From Eustoma russellianum (taxonomy: Eukaryota; Streptophyta; Magnoliopsida; Gentianales; Gentianaceae), in NCBI GenBank assembly GCA_036186865.1, contig AP025045.1, positions 20,771,522 to 20,835,521 of the forward strand: DNA of 64,000 nt. Direction: 5' to 3'. Within the stretch, counting starts at the first letter, position 1; each line of letters opens with the position of its first letter. Both the position numbers and the translations under genes were made by a program. The notes under the pieces were generated by a model that was given only the letters and a program-made list of their open reading frames with translations, was not told the origin of the DNA and did not search any database. Shown here piece by piece: positions 43,454 to 54,520 of this stretch.

Positions 43454-45247
43454 ACTTGTTGATTTCGTTTAAATCGATTATATCATGCTTATGTGATTAA
43501 TGTTTACTGTTTTTCGTATGGCATGATATGTACAAAAACCCCAACTCGGATTTCATATGATGAGAGAAGAATGGTGTTTTTCAAATCGTTTTCATGAGAT
43601 GATTTGTATACGGCGGTTTTCGTTTGTCATGTGATGATCAAAACGGATTCTGTTTATATTAGATATAAACATACGCTATGTGTAGAACCCTATTCGAATC
43701 TCATCTGGTGAGAGCGGATTGATGTTTTCAATTCGTTTTCATGAGACGTTATGATTCGAGATTGTTATATGTGATATAAAGTTTTCGTTTTTCATGTGAT
43801 GATCAAAAACGATTATGTTTATATCGATATGAGCAACCGATAATGATTCTGTAAGAGTTATGCATATTCAAAACAGACAGATTATCAATTCGATTGATGA
43901 TTCTGTTTTCGGATTTCGAATGGCAGATTGATTCTGTTTCGGATTTCGAACAGCAGATTATCAATTCGATTGATGATTCTGTTTTGGGTTTTGAATGATA
44001 ACTCTCGGTTCGATCGGTGCTTCTATAAGGGTTTACACGTAATCAAAACAGTAAGATCGTTAATATATTGACGCGTCTGTGTTAGGGTTTCGAAAAGAAA
44101 ATTATCAATGCGATTGATACTTTCTGTTTGGCTTCGAGGGGCGCTGCCCCTCGACCCCCCTGGGGCTCTGCCCCTCGGACCCCGCCCAGGGCGCTGCCCC
44201 TCGGAACCCCGCCCGCTAACCGGCTAGCGGGACCGCCGTATGCGTACGCCCTATAGTTCGTTACCGTGACATTAAGAATGTCAATATATATTTATTTTAT
44301 AATATGTTTGTGTAAAATATATTATAATTGTTGATGTCTTTGCATGGTGCATAGCATGGCCTCAGGACCTATGTGATTGACTTAGTCATATTTTGTTTTG
44401 GGTTATTATGGCCTGCGTGCCGCTGTAGTTTTTGTTGTATTTTATTATACAATTAGTTAGGTTTTTCTTTATTATTGTAATAAATGAAGAATCAAGCTAC
44501 AAAAGTGGTGATGGCGACACATACCAAGGACGAGTGGATTCCATGAGATGGAGGCACGATCTCAAGACAAGAAGATATGTATCATTGCAAATGTTGTAAT
44601 AGGAAGTCTTTCACATAGGGTTTCCTTTATGATCTTCATTTGGTCTCATGAAGATCATATTTAGTTTGGCCATGCTATGTCACGTTTACATATTTATCAT
44701 TTTGTATGAGATGCGTGGATGATATTATATATGCATATAGGATGCTACGATATAATGATATGCAATGCAAGACATAAACTAAGTTGAACCCTCATTAATA
44801 ATTTAAGTCTTGATGCCATCCATGTCTTAAACACCTATTAAAACTGGGATTGTATTAAAGTAGGTATTGCCAAAGCAATGTGCTTTAAACATTCCTAGCT
44901 ACGTAGGATGAGTAATAGTGCTACTCATATGTTTAAAATTGGTTAGACTTAATTGGGCTATCAAAACGGTTTTGGGCTCAAGGCATTAGATGGAATCTAA
45001 CATACAATGATATATGATGTCATTATTCCATAAATTCTAAGAGTTACATGAGATGTAATTGGTAAAGATGTTACCTACCTAAATAACTTAATTTTAAGCG
45101 TCATGCCAAAGCTGAGTTTAGAATTAAGTCAAATATGGATCTTAGCTCACTAAAATATTTCTTTTGAGGGTTATGTTTTAGTGGAGTTTTATAAATTTTA
45201 ACCTCATTATTAATAAAGTGTTACTTTGCATGTTTTGTAGATCATAA
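43454..45247 (+). other. Cop3 leader (about 1.8 kb) with GC-rich hairpin cluster
   Basis: The long untranslated leader before gag. The first part (43480-44090) repeats phrases such as 'ttttcatgagac' and 'atcaattcgattgatgattctgttt'. A sharply GC-rich island at 44135-44240 folds into several hairpins. The rest (44240-45247) is AT-rich with no gene. Long leaders are common in Copia elements and may hold packaging signals. Confidence 0.75.
44135..44231 (+). promoter_or_regulatory. Four GC-rich hairpins in Cop3 leader
   Basis: CGAGGGGC-GCT-GCCCCTCG (44135-44153, 8-bp stem), GGGGC-TCT-GCCCC (44162-44174), GGGC-GCT-GCCC (44189-44199) and CCCGCTA-ACCGGC-TAGCGGG (44212-44231, 7-bp stem). Three share the form GGGGC-NCT-GCCCC. 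Their place in the leader suggests a role in RNA dimerisation or packaging, as known for retroviral leaders; this is not shown here. Confidence 0.75.
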
Positions 45248-46598
45248 ATGGCTGCTAATAACAATTCCACCTTATCGCTGCGATCTATCCTTGAGAAGGA
45301 AAAACTAAAAGAATGTGGGACTAATTTTGTTGACTGGTTTCGAAACTTGAGAATTGTTCTCAAGCAAGAAAAGAAGTCCTACGTGCTCGATGACCCTGTC
45401 CCTGAACCCCCTCCTGCTGATGCTTCTGCTGCTGTTAAGAACAAGTATAAGAAGCATGTGGAAGATTCAAACACATAGGATGTCTATGTTGGCAACTATG
45501 TGTTCAGGACTTCAGAAAGACCTGGAACACTTAGAAGCTTATGAGATGAGTGTGCATCTCAAACAAGCTTTCCAACAACAGGCTAGGCAGGATAGGTTCG
45601 ACACCGCCGTTGCACTTTTTGACTGTAAGATGTCTGAAGGTGAATCTGTTAGCGCTCATGTTTTAAAGATGAAAGGCTATATAGATCACCTTGCAAGACT
45701 CGGATATCCCCTGAGTTTGGAACTCGCTACGGATTTGATCCTACACTCTTTGCCTAGCAGTTTTTCTCAGTTCGTCATGAACTACAATATGAATAATATG
45801 GAAAAGTCCATTCCTGAGCTACATGGTATGCTCAAAACTGCTGAGGGGAATATCAAGAAGCCTACCCATGTATTGAGTGTCAATACTAAGCTAATGAAAA
45901 GGAAAGCTAAAGGCAAGGGTAAGGCTAAAAGTGCAAAGGGTGCAAAAGGGGCAAAGGGTCAAGCTAAACCGAAACCTGGTCCCAAGGCAAAGGTTCCTAA
46001 GGAAGGAACTTGTTTCCATTGCAACAAGCCTGGGCATTGGAAAAAAATTGTGAATGTTTATTTGGAGGAGTTGAAGAAGCTGAAGGGTAGTACGACTACA
46101 TCTTCAGGTATTTATGTTATAGAAATTAATTTATCTACTTCTTCTTCCTGGGTATTAGATACTGGATGTGGATCCCATATTTGTACAAATATGCAGGGGC
46201 TCAAAAGGAGTAGGATGCTGAAGAAGGGCGAGGTGGACCTACGTGTTGGCAATAGAGCAAGAGTTGCTGCTATAGCTGTAGGGACCTATGAGCTTGTCTT
46301 GCCCAATGGGCTTTTGTTAGTTTTAAACAATTGCTTTTATGTTCCTACTATGAGTAGGAATCTTATTTCAGTGTCTGTTTTGGATGATGAAGGTTATTCA
46401 TTTTTAATTAAAAATAAGAAGTGTTCTATTTTTGATAAAAATGACTTGCTTTATTGTATTGCAAGTAGTTATAATGGCATTTATGTCCTTAACCTTGATG
46501 ATTCCAATGACGGTAATATTTATAACATATCTTCAAAGAGAACTAAGCCAAATGAACTAAACCCTCATATTTATGGCATTGTCGCCTTAGCCATATAA
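45248..46598 (+). pseudogene. Cop3 gag and protease
   Basis: Gag starts at ATG 45248 (MAANNNSTLSLRSILEKEKL, NFVDWFRNLRIVLKQEKKSY) and hits a stop at 45478 after a frameshift. The next frame carries SGLQKDLEHLEAYEMSVHLK, a lysine-rich run (45900-46000) and the knuckle CFHCNKPGHWKK, whose last Cys is lost (two nearby indels that cancel fit best). Protease follows: SSSWVLDTGCGSHIC with catalytic DTG (about 46155). Then the pre-integrase region VPTMSRNLISVSVLDDEGYS, ending at a frameshift (46598) just before the integrase zinc region. Gag forms particles; protease cuts the polyprotein. Confidence 0.88.
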
Positions 46599-47446
46599 AT
46601 GAGAAGCGCGTATCTAAACTCCATCAAGATGGATTATTAGATTCATTTGATTTTGAATCATTTGAAAATTGCGAGTCTTGTTTGCTTGGAAAGATGACAA
46701 AGACTCCTTTTACTGGACATAGTGAAAGGGCTAATGACTTATTGGGCTTGGTACATACAGATGTATGCGGCCCAATCAGCATTAGTGCCAGGGGAGGATT
46801 TCAGTATTTCATTACTTTTACTGATGATTTCAGTAGGTATGGCTATGTCTACCTAATGAAACATAAGCATGAGTCTTTTGAAATGTTTAGAACTTTTCAA
46901 AATGAAGTACAAAATCAACTTGGTAAGACAATTAAAACCCTTCGATCAGATCGAGGTGGTGAATATTTGAGCCAAGAATTTGACCAACATCTAAGAAATT
47001 GTGGAATCGTTTCACAGTTGACTCCTCCAGGAACTCCACAATGGAATGGTGTTTCTGAAAGGAGAAATCGGACTTTATTGGATATGGTTCGATCTATGAT
47101 GGGTCAAGTAGATCTTCCTTTATCCTTTTGGGGTTATGCCTTGGAGACAGCTGCATTCATTTTGAACCGTGTACCATCTAAAGCGGTTGAAAAGACACCA
47201 TATGAGATGTGGACTGGTAAGAGACCCAGTTTGTCTTTTCTTAAGATTTGGGGTTGTGAAGCTTATGTGAAAAGATTAATGTCAGATAAGCTAGCTCCAA
47301 AATCTATCAAATGTATTTTTGTGGGGTATCCTAAAGAAACTAAAGGGTACTATTTCTATATTCCCTCAGAGAACAAAGTGTTTGTTGCTCGAAATGGAGT
47401 CTTTTTGGAAAAGGAGTTCTCTCCAAGAGAACAAGTGGGAGTATAG
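46590..47446 (+). pseudogene. Cop3 integrase
   Basis: The zinc region (WHCRLSHINEKRVSKLH...CESCLLGK) is in one frame near 46575-46690. The core then follows from 46682: VHTDVCGPISISARGG (first Asp), FITFTDDFSRYGYVYLM, LRSDRGGEYLSQEF (second Asp), GTPQWNGVSERRNRTLLDMV (Glu), then FWGYALETAAFILNRVPS and ELWxGxxP-type PYEMWTGKRPSLSFLKIWG. All D,D,E residues are present. The frame ends at TAG 47444-47446 through an apparent one-base loss in GAGTTTCTC near 47418. Confidence 0.9.
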
Positions 47447-47608
47447 TACAACTTGAGGAAACTCAAGTTCCACAAGATATCGTTGAACCGTCTTTAGAGA
47501 CGATTTCAGAACCACAAACAGTTGTGGAGCCTGAAAATGTAACACAAGTCCAACGCAGATCTGATAGGATACATCGTCAGCCAGAGAGATACGGATTTCT
47601 TGTGACTG

Positions 47609-48733
47609 ATGATAGAAGTTATGCTCATAGATCAAGATGAGCCTACTACCTATCAGGAAGCTGTGTCAGGTCCAGATTCAGATAAATGGCTTGGAGCCAT
47701 GAATTCTGAGATGCAATCCATGTTTGATAACCAAGTTTGGTCTTTAATTGATCCTCCAGAGGGTATTAAGACTATTGGTTGCAAATGGGTTTTCAAGAAG
47801 AAAACTGACATGGATGGAAATGTGCAAACCTACAAAGCAAGGCTTGTGGCTAAAGGTTTCAAGCAAACTCATGGTATAGACTATGATGAAACCTTTTCAC
47901 CAGTAGCTATGCTTAAGTCTATTCGAATTCTCCTTGCCATTGCAGCATACTATGATTATGAGATATGGCAAATGGATGTCAAAACTGCTTTCCTTAATGG
48001 AAATTTACTCGAGGATGTGTACATGACACAACCTGAGGGTTTTGTAAATCCTGAGAATTCAAAGAAGGTTTGCAAGCTTCAAAGGTCCATCTATGGATTG
48101 AAGCAAGCATCTCGAAGCTGGAATCTTCGTTTTGATGAAACAGTTAAGAACTTTGGTTTCATCAAGAATGAAGATGAACCTTGTGTTTACAAGATGGTTA
48201 GTGGGAGTGCAGTAGTGTTTCTGGTCTTATATGTGGATGACATATTGCTTATTGGGAATGATATCCCTACCTTGCAAAAGGTTAAGGCTTGGTTAGGGAA
48301 TTCATTTTCAATGAAGGACTTGGGCGAGGCTACCTATATCCTTGGTATCAAGATCTATAGAGATAGATCTAAAAGGATAATAGGCTTGAGTCAGAGTACA
48401 TACATAGATAAAATGTTGAAGAGGTTCAACATGCAAGAGTCCAAGAAAGGATTCCTGCCTATGTCTCATGGCATTCATCTTAGCAAGAATCAATGTCCTC
48501 AGACATCTGATGAGCGAGATCGAATGAATAAAATTCCTTATGCTTCTGCTATAGGATCGATCATGTATGCCATGTTATGTACTAGACCAGATGTCTCATA
48601 TCCATTGAGCACAACAAGTAGATATCAAGCTGACCCGGTGAAGGTCACTGGACAGCTGTCAAGAATATTCTTAAGTACCTCAGAAGGACTAAAGATGTAT
48701 TCTTGGTTTATGGAGGTTTGGATGACGAGTTAG
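47609..48733 (+). pseudogene. Cop3 reverse transcriptase
   Basis: 375 codons of Ty1/copia RT: EPTTYQEAVSGPDSDKWLGA, WVFKKKTDMDGNVQTYKARL, VAKGFKQTHGIDYDETFSPV, QMDVKTAFLNGNLLEDVYM, CKLQRSIYGLKQASRSW and catalytic VLYVDDILLIGND (near residue 210). All expected motifs are present. Upstream, the integrase-RT linker (47447-47608) is in another frame; a 2-base loss near 47615 explains the shift. The frame is lost near 48638 where GACCCGGTGAAGG has one G fewer than expected, and the end (48640-48733) is out of frame. Confidence 0.9.
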
Positions 48734-49209
48734 TTGTAAATGGTTACACAGATGCTAGCTTCCAAACCGACATAGATGATTTCAGATCGCAGTCCGGTTT
48801 TGTATTCACATTGAATGGTGGAGCTGTTAGTTGGAAGAGTTCAAAACAAAGCACTGTGGCTGATTCTACAACAGAGGCTGAGTATATAGCAGCATCAGAT
48901 GCAGCTAAAGAAGCAGTTTGGTTGAAGAAGTTCATCACTGAGCTAGGAGTGGTACCTAGCATTGCAAATCCTGTGGACATTTATTGTGACAACAATGGTG
49001 CCATAGCACAAGCAAAAGAGCCTAGGTCTCATCAGAGATCTAAACATATACTCAGACGCTACCATCTCATTCGAGACATCATCGATAGAGGAGATGTCAA
49101 GATATGCAAAGTTGACACAAACGATAACATAGCGGATCCATTGACTAAGCCTCTCTCACGGGTCAAGCATGATCAGCACACTAGATCTATGGGTCTCAGA
49201 TATTTGTAG
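48640..49209 (+). pseudogene. Cop3 RNase H
   Basis: From 48703: LVVNGYTDASFQTDIDDFRS (first Asp), GFVFTLNGGAVSWKSSKQS, TVADSTTEAEYIAASDAAKE (Glu), VDIYCDNNGAIAQAKEP (Asp), HILRRYHLIRDIIDRGDV, DNIADPLTKPLSRVKHDQH, ending at TAG 49207-49209. The 48640-48702 part is readable in this frame as the RT-RNase H junction. It is the last coding block before the purine tract AAGTGGGAGAT. Confidence 0.9.
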
Positions 49210-49218
49210 GCCTAGTGC

Positions 49219-49229
49219 AAGTGGGAGAT
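49219..49229 (+). promoter_or_regulatory. Cop3 polypurine tract
   Basis: AAGTGGGAGAT directly before the 3' LTR (TGTTAGTG at 49230), the typical Copia plus-strand primer. Confidence 0.88.
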
Positions 49230-50651
49230 TGTTAGTGTATGTGCCCTAGGCCATGATTTGGATATTTATGTTATGCATTTATTATTAATAAAAGAGGTTT
49301 TATTATCATTATTGTTGGTTAGTATGTTACACAATTTTGATATATGTCCCTGATTCATTATTGTTATGGAGATAAAATAATTTATAATCAGTATGAGTAT
49401 TGATTTGATAATCATGAGATGATTATGTGTATGGTGATACGAATCAATCTCATAGATACTTGTTAGAGAACAGTGTATTGGATAGACCCATCATGAGATT
49501 GCTACATGGATTAGCGTCATAAGTAAATCTCATGATAGTCATGTTTTAATCCTTTGACTTGAGATTGTCATAGTTTCCAACATAAGGACTATTATATTTT
49601 GACATGATCAAACGTTATCCGTAACTGGATAATAATAAAGGTCATGATTGAATGTGATAGAAATTATGTAGAGGATATTGAACAATCAAGATAGAATTTG
49701 TCCCTCTCTTTTGAGAGAGATATCTTTGGGCCCCTCGATTAGTGAGACTGTGAAATGCATGGCCGTGCTCAAATGAATTGATAGTGTGATCAATATCATT
49801 TGTTTTATCAGTCTACTTAGAGATCGAGTAATCATATGTTTGAACTATATAAGTATGACGCTGACCATGACTTATGTTCAAACTAGATATCGTGTGACAA
49901 AGGGATTAATGCATGACTATTATTAGGCTAGTTGGACTTTACTCGTATTAATTGGGTAGTTGTAATGCCTTGCTAGAGGCCAATTACGACTTGTTGGTTT
50001 AATAGAGATTTAATCAACTGCCAATAATATGGGCCTATCGGGTCACACACAAGAATGCGTATGGCTGAGATTAATAATATTAATAATATTAATATTGGAT
50101 TAATTATTATTATTATATTATCGTTTTAATATTAATAATATTAATATTGGATATTAATTATTATTATTATTAATTTCGTTTTTGTATATATTTATATCAT
50201 CGGATAATAACAGAGAATCCATATCTGATATGGATTTTGATTGGTGTTATCTAATCCTAACAGAATCCGTATTTGATGCGGATTATGATAGGTATTAACC
50301 AATCCGATCAGGAATCGGATTTGATATCTATATATATGTACGGAGCATGGTGTATCTCGTACACCACACAACCAGTAGAAAACGAAAGGCAAGAATCGTT
50401 TTTTGTGAAAACCGAATTCTTCAGCCGCGCCGTTTGAAGAGCTAGCACTCCGGGCGAAGCGTTCGTGTGGATACCGACAGAGGGTGATCGTATTTTGCAC
50501 CTCTTCCATCTGCAGATTTCGAATCTACGGAGGTTCTTTTTGTTTTTTTTGTCGAATTAAACGAACAACATGGATCCTTGGTAGGAAATCAGAGATCAAT
50601 TTTTGTCTTCCGCTGCGCGTTTTTGCAGTGATCTCGTTCGATTTCCTAACA
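49230..50651 (+). repeat. Cop3 3' LTR
   Basis: 1422 bp, near-identical to 42027-43439. Differences seen are largely run-length changes (GGTTTATT to GGTTTTATT, AAAGGGC to AAAGGC, GGGCGGAAG to GGGCGAAG, a T run near 50545) and a few substitutions near 49243-49250. It repeats the hairpin set and the TATA box. It ends CCTAACA, then AGTCC. Confidence 0.92.
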
Positions 50652-50656
50652 AGTCC

Positions 50657-50798
50657 AAAAGGCATCACCAAGAAACTCGTAGTGCCCATATCGAGTGCGA
50701 AACGTAGTCTTTGCTATGCTTTCTGCCTTAATCCTCAACTTATGGTAGGCTGATCGGAGGTCAATCTTCGAGAATACTCTGGCACCCTTCAACTGGTC
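50657..50798 (-). pseudogene. TkB RT, N-terminal part
   Basis: The minus strand reads DQLKGARVFSKIDLRSAYHK, LRIKAESIAKTTFRTRYGHYEF and then the Cop3 target site, after which RT resumes at 42021. The N gap 50799-50808 removes the RT start and part of the protease-RT linker. Confidence 0.85.
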
Positions 50799-50808
50799 NN
50801 NNNNNNNN
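50799..50808. other. Assembly gap (10 N) in TkB
   Basis: Separates the RT (DQLKGAR) from the protease end. Compared with TkA, a few hundred bases of linker and RT N-terminus are probably missing. Confidence 0.8.
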
Positions 50809-51170
50809 CCTCTGGAAGATAGTCTCTCGCTTATCCAGTGTCTGCATACTGACCTGTCTCTGACGACAGCCGATGGTAGCACTATATCTTGCCATGTGAC
50901 ACATGCCCAAAATGATGTCGAAATCTTGTATCTGGATCGGGATCAGGGTTGCGGAGAACTCAAGCTCATTAATCTCCAAGTGGCATTTCTTGTACTGATA
51001 ATGGGATACAAGCACCTGCTCGCCGACGGCTTGAACACGATAAAGGATCTCAAGATGTTCTTGTAGAATACTCATGTTCTTGGCGAATCTCCTGGCAACG
51101 AACGAGTGGCTGGCACCTCTATCAAATAGGACGTAGGCTGGGACTTTGCTAATTTAACATCTCACCTATA
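50809..51170 (-). pseudogene. TkB aspartic protease
   Basis: The minus strand near 51135 reads AYVLFDRGASHSFVARRFA: the family DSGA motif is DRGA here, so a residue next to the catalytic Asp is changed. A further 104-codon frame (51075-50761) holds VQAVGEQVLVSHYQYKKCHL and IQDFDIILGMCHMARY, matching the FD(V/I)ILGMDWL end of Gypsy proteases. Inactive as read. Confidence 0.75.
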
Positions 51171-51758
51171 ACTACGTCCCGACCTCCTCTACCTCAGTGT
51201 CCGTCATAACATGCACACAAGTGTTGGTCCGCCCCTTTACTTTCTATTGCATCTGACTTGATGATGGAGGGGGTGCTTGTGCTGGTGTAGGACACTCTCT
51301 GGAATAGAGTGGTTCTAGTACTCTTCCTTAAACTGGGTCCATGTCGGCGGTGGAGTCAGCCTGCATGTCACACACTGCCACCATTGCTCGGTATCGCCCT
51401 CTAAGAATGATACAACCATATCAACCTTCAGGCCATCCAGAACTTGCACCAACCTCAACTGCTTATACACATTCTTGAGCTAGATTTTCTGCTATGGCTG
51501 GGTGGTATCCCTGAATGTAGGTATCTGGCAGTTCTGCATCTCCCGGTAGAAAAATCGAAGCCCTTGGAGTGGGGTGGGTGGTGGTGGTGGATGCTTCTGC
51601 TACTCCTGCTGGTGAGCCATCTGTACCTGCTGTTGGGCCACCAATGTAGTCCACGTCGCCAAAGTATCTGCAAGGGCCTGAGTAATGGTCCCCTGACCCT
51701 GTTGATCATCGTCATCGTGTCCTCCGTTTCCAGCTGGCGGCTCGCGTCGTGGAGGCAT
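51171..51758 (-). pseudogene. TkB gag, internally deleted
   Basis: Starts at 51758 with MPPRREPPAGNGGHDDDD, clearly related to the TkA gag start MPPRREPSGNSG. It continues to LQGLRFFYREMQNCQIPTF and, with stops, FLEGDTEQWWQCVTCRLTPP. Then it jumps near 51300 to the sequence before the protease, so the second half of gag with the zinc knuckle is gone. Open frames on the plus strand here are shadows. Confidence 0.8.
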
Positions 51759-51993
51759 TATCTAGAATTTGAGTTCATAAGACGAATACAGATTTGTCGA
51801 TAATAAGTTGAAAGGGGTGGAACGCGGGTAAATCGATAATTAGACAAGAAAAGCTCACCATCGACAATGACCCAATCATAACTTAGGTCTAAGATCATCA
51901 TTTAAGTCTACTTTGTTTATTAGATGTAAAATCGTAACTTATGTCTAAGTGTTCTAATTAATCTTGCGTTTCCGAGGCGGATCTGAAGCCTCG

Positions 51994-52005
51994 GCTCTGA
52001 TACCA
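51994..52005 (-). promoter_or_regulatory. TkB primer binding site
   Basis: The minus strand reads TGGTATCAGAGC, a perfect initiator tRNA-Met site, two bases from the LTR edge at 52008. Confidence 0.9.
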
Positions 52006-52007
52006 CC

Positions 52008-54333
52008 TGTAGCGCCCCGCTCCCGAGCCCTAACATCGGGAACAGCGCACCTGCCGTATCTCACTAAGGAGAATACAAAGCGTCGAATCAATCTCTTACT
52101 TGTCAAAATGACGTAGAAATTTTTCGCGGAAACGTAAACCATAACATGTATTAAACTCCAATAATCGTCGTTACATTGCTAAATAAGAATTCTGGGAATA
52201 AAAGTAGTAAATTGGTATGTGGAAAATCCTCAAAGTATAAATAAGAACAAAAACAGCTGCAGAGTCCCCTCATATCCTAGCTGCAGCTCTCAACCAGCCC
52301 ACTCCGCTATGTCCGTCCCGTCCTCAACAAAGATGTGCTCATAGTCCTCATCCGGCTCATCTGGGAAGTAGGGGTGAGTGACAGAAATCACCCAGTAGAT
52401 GCACGCCTTAAACCAATACAAAGCATACATGCCGAAATGATATAGCCACATAGCACATAGAGATGATATAACCCACATAGCACATAGAGATGATATAACC
52501 ACATAGCACATAAATAAGATAACATGCATAAGATAAAGTAAATGCGGGGTAAGTAAAGCACTCCACATAAAAATGCACAGGTATGTGATGCATGCTCAAT
52601 TAACGTGTCACACGCAACAAGAATCATGTCATGCAATATGCCCTAGACCTATATGCAATGCATGATCCCGGGATTGACTGGATGCCTGTAGCTCGTACAC
52701 TACAATCCACCCTTGCAGATGCCCGTGGCCCGTACACCACGATCCACCCCAACCGATGCCCGTGGCCCGTACACCACGATCCACCATACCGATGCCCATG
52801 GCCCGTACACCATGATCCACCATAACCGAACACTCATGGCCCGTACACCATGGTCCACTTCACTCGAGCGTCTGAGACCCGTACATCTCAATCCACTCCA
52901 AATGCAAATGCACGTGCCATGAATGCAACAACAAAAGTCGCCTGGGGCCCGTACGCCCATCCTCACCAACTCCGGCACTCAATGTTTAGTCGCCTGGGGC
53001 CCGTACGCCCATCCTCACCATCTCCGGCACTCAATATTTGGTTTAGTAAATTTTACGAATATTGAAAAGTTGTTATTTAGCATCTCCTTATATTTCTTTA
53101 ACTTGTATTAATTTTCTAGAATTTTCTACTAATTTTCCCTATTTTTTCCTTATTTAATTCTATTTATTACTAATTATTTTAATTACTTAAATTTACCAAA
53201 ATTCAGAAATTGATTGGAAATAATTTAATTTTAACCTTTTATATTTTCTGGAATTTATTTAGAATTTTTTAATAGTTAAATATATTTTTCTGGAATTTTA
53301 AACTAATTTTAATTAATTATTTATCGTTTAATCATTTCAAAATTAATTTCAGATTTTTTTTTATATTTTCGGTCTGGGCCGACCTGCTGACCTGGTCCGG
53401 TCCGCTGGCCATCCGGTCCGGTCCGGCAGCCAGGCCGGTCCAACCACATTTTTTTTTATTTTTTTATATTAAATTATATTTCCTTCTAACCTTTATAAAA
53501 TCTTCGTTTTAACTTCGATTGACCTCAAACCAGTTGCCTTGGACTCGTTATAACGAGACGCAACTTTTGAAGGTGCACACGTCATCACGTGTTCGGACGC
53601 GCCGTCAGGGGCCGCGCGTGGGCCCCACACGCCACCCCCTGAAACGCGTCTGTCAGACCCGTTTTTTTATTTTCAACCAATCCCTACCTATTCCGGGCTA
53701 GATGAAGTTATTCTAAGGCCAAAACGAAATTTTTAAACCTCCCTAATTATGTAAATCCCTAATCTTTTGAGTTGTTTCAAGAGTATTCTCACCCTAATCC
53801 AATCATACCATCAAATTCATATGCATACACGTACATAGCAGCAAGTAAACAGTTACCTCATGCTTTTCAATTATAAACAAATACACATCTATAATATAAA
53901 CAATTAAAACAAGTAAATCACATAAAATATATCATCAAAGCATGCATGGATCGTACCCGTTTGAGTGGGGAAGAGGCACCTACCTCGATTGACGATGACA
54001 CAAATTAATCCGACGGAGTAAAACTTGGGTTCGGGGCCTCGCCTTCCTTCTTCTTCTCTCTTTCTCTCTTTTTTTTTTTTTCCCTTTTTTCTGCCGTGCG
54101 TTTTGTTTTTTTTTTTGTGTGTGTGGCTATGCGTGTATGCGTATATATGGTGGGGGAGTTAGGGTAGGTTTTAGGTTTTCCCATTTGGTTTTGGTTTAGG
54201 TTTCCTAATGTAACTCAAATCACTATCTAGTTTATACTTATCTTTATTATTATTTCTTTTTATTTGTCACTTTTTATTTAGTACTATTAGTGTGTGTGTA
54301 TATATATATATTGTATTTTTGCCGGCCATAACA
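52008..54333 (-). repeat. TkB 5' LTR (2326 bp)
   Basis: On the plus strand TGTAGCGCCCC...GCCGGCCATAACA, then CCTGG. It includes the hairpin array at 52687-53010 (same units as 37944-38268; loop of the first unit CTCGTACA instead of CCCGTACA), the AT-rich middle, the GC-rich block near 53375-53440 and the TG/TA simple repeat near 54290-54312. Overlapping short frames at 52624-53111 on both strands come from the array. Confidence 0.9.
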
Positions 54334-54520
54334 CCTGGCTTTTTAGTACTGAGTCTATATTATGAATGATATCGGAATTGTCGTCTAATCCTAGGTTTTT
54401 AATACCTAATTTGTATTATGTGTGATTCCAGAATTGTTATTGAGCCATGGCTTTTTTAATACCTATTCGGTATTATGAGTGATCTTTGAAGTGCCGCCCA
54501 ACCCTGGCTTTTTCACCGGT
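54334..54520 (+). repeat. 56-bp host tandem repeat, right part
   Basis: Three units of about 56 bp starting near 54340, 54396 and 54452, with the start of a fourth at 54508, each beginning '(g)gctttttaatacc' and containing 'tattatgagtgat'. The array continues on the other side of TkB at 31219-31265. Units are 70-80% alike by eye. Confidence 0.8.

Larger units (their letters stand above)
42027..50651 (+). mobile_element. Cop3: Copia element, young insertion in TkB
   Basis: An 8625-bp Ty1/copia element with LTRs 42027-43439 (1413 bp) and 49230-50651 (1422 bp), TGTTAGTG...CCTAACA, flanked by AGTCC at 42022-42026 and 50652-50656. It has a PBS, a long leader, gag, protease, integrase, RT, RNase H and a purine tract. 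The LTRs are nearly identical by eye; most differences are one-base run-length changes. It is the most complete element here, yet gag-pol is broken at five or so points. The clade is uncertain (RT box YVDDILLIGND; Tork side of Copia is my guess). Confidence 0.93.
31266..54333 (-). mobile_element. TkB: Tekay-like Gypsy element opened by two insertions
   Basis: The LTRs are 52008-54333 (5' LTR, 2326 bp) and 37278-39584 plus 8 bp at 31266-31273 (3' LTR, about 2315 bp). CCTGG flanks the whole at 31261-31265 and 54334-54338. PBS 51994-52005; purine tract about 39585-39599. Inside, on the minus strand: gag, protease, RT, RNase H, integrase and chromodomain. TkA (31274-37272) and Cop3 (42027-50651) are nested, each with its own 5-bp duplication. 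Without them TkB is about 8.4 kb plus an unknown amount at the gap 50799-50808. Gag and protease are degraded; integrase is one long frame. Confidence 0.9.
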
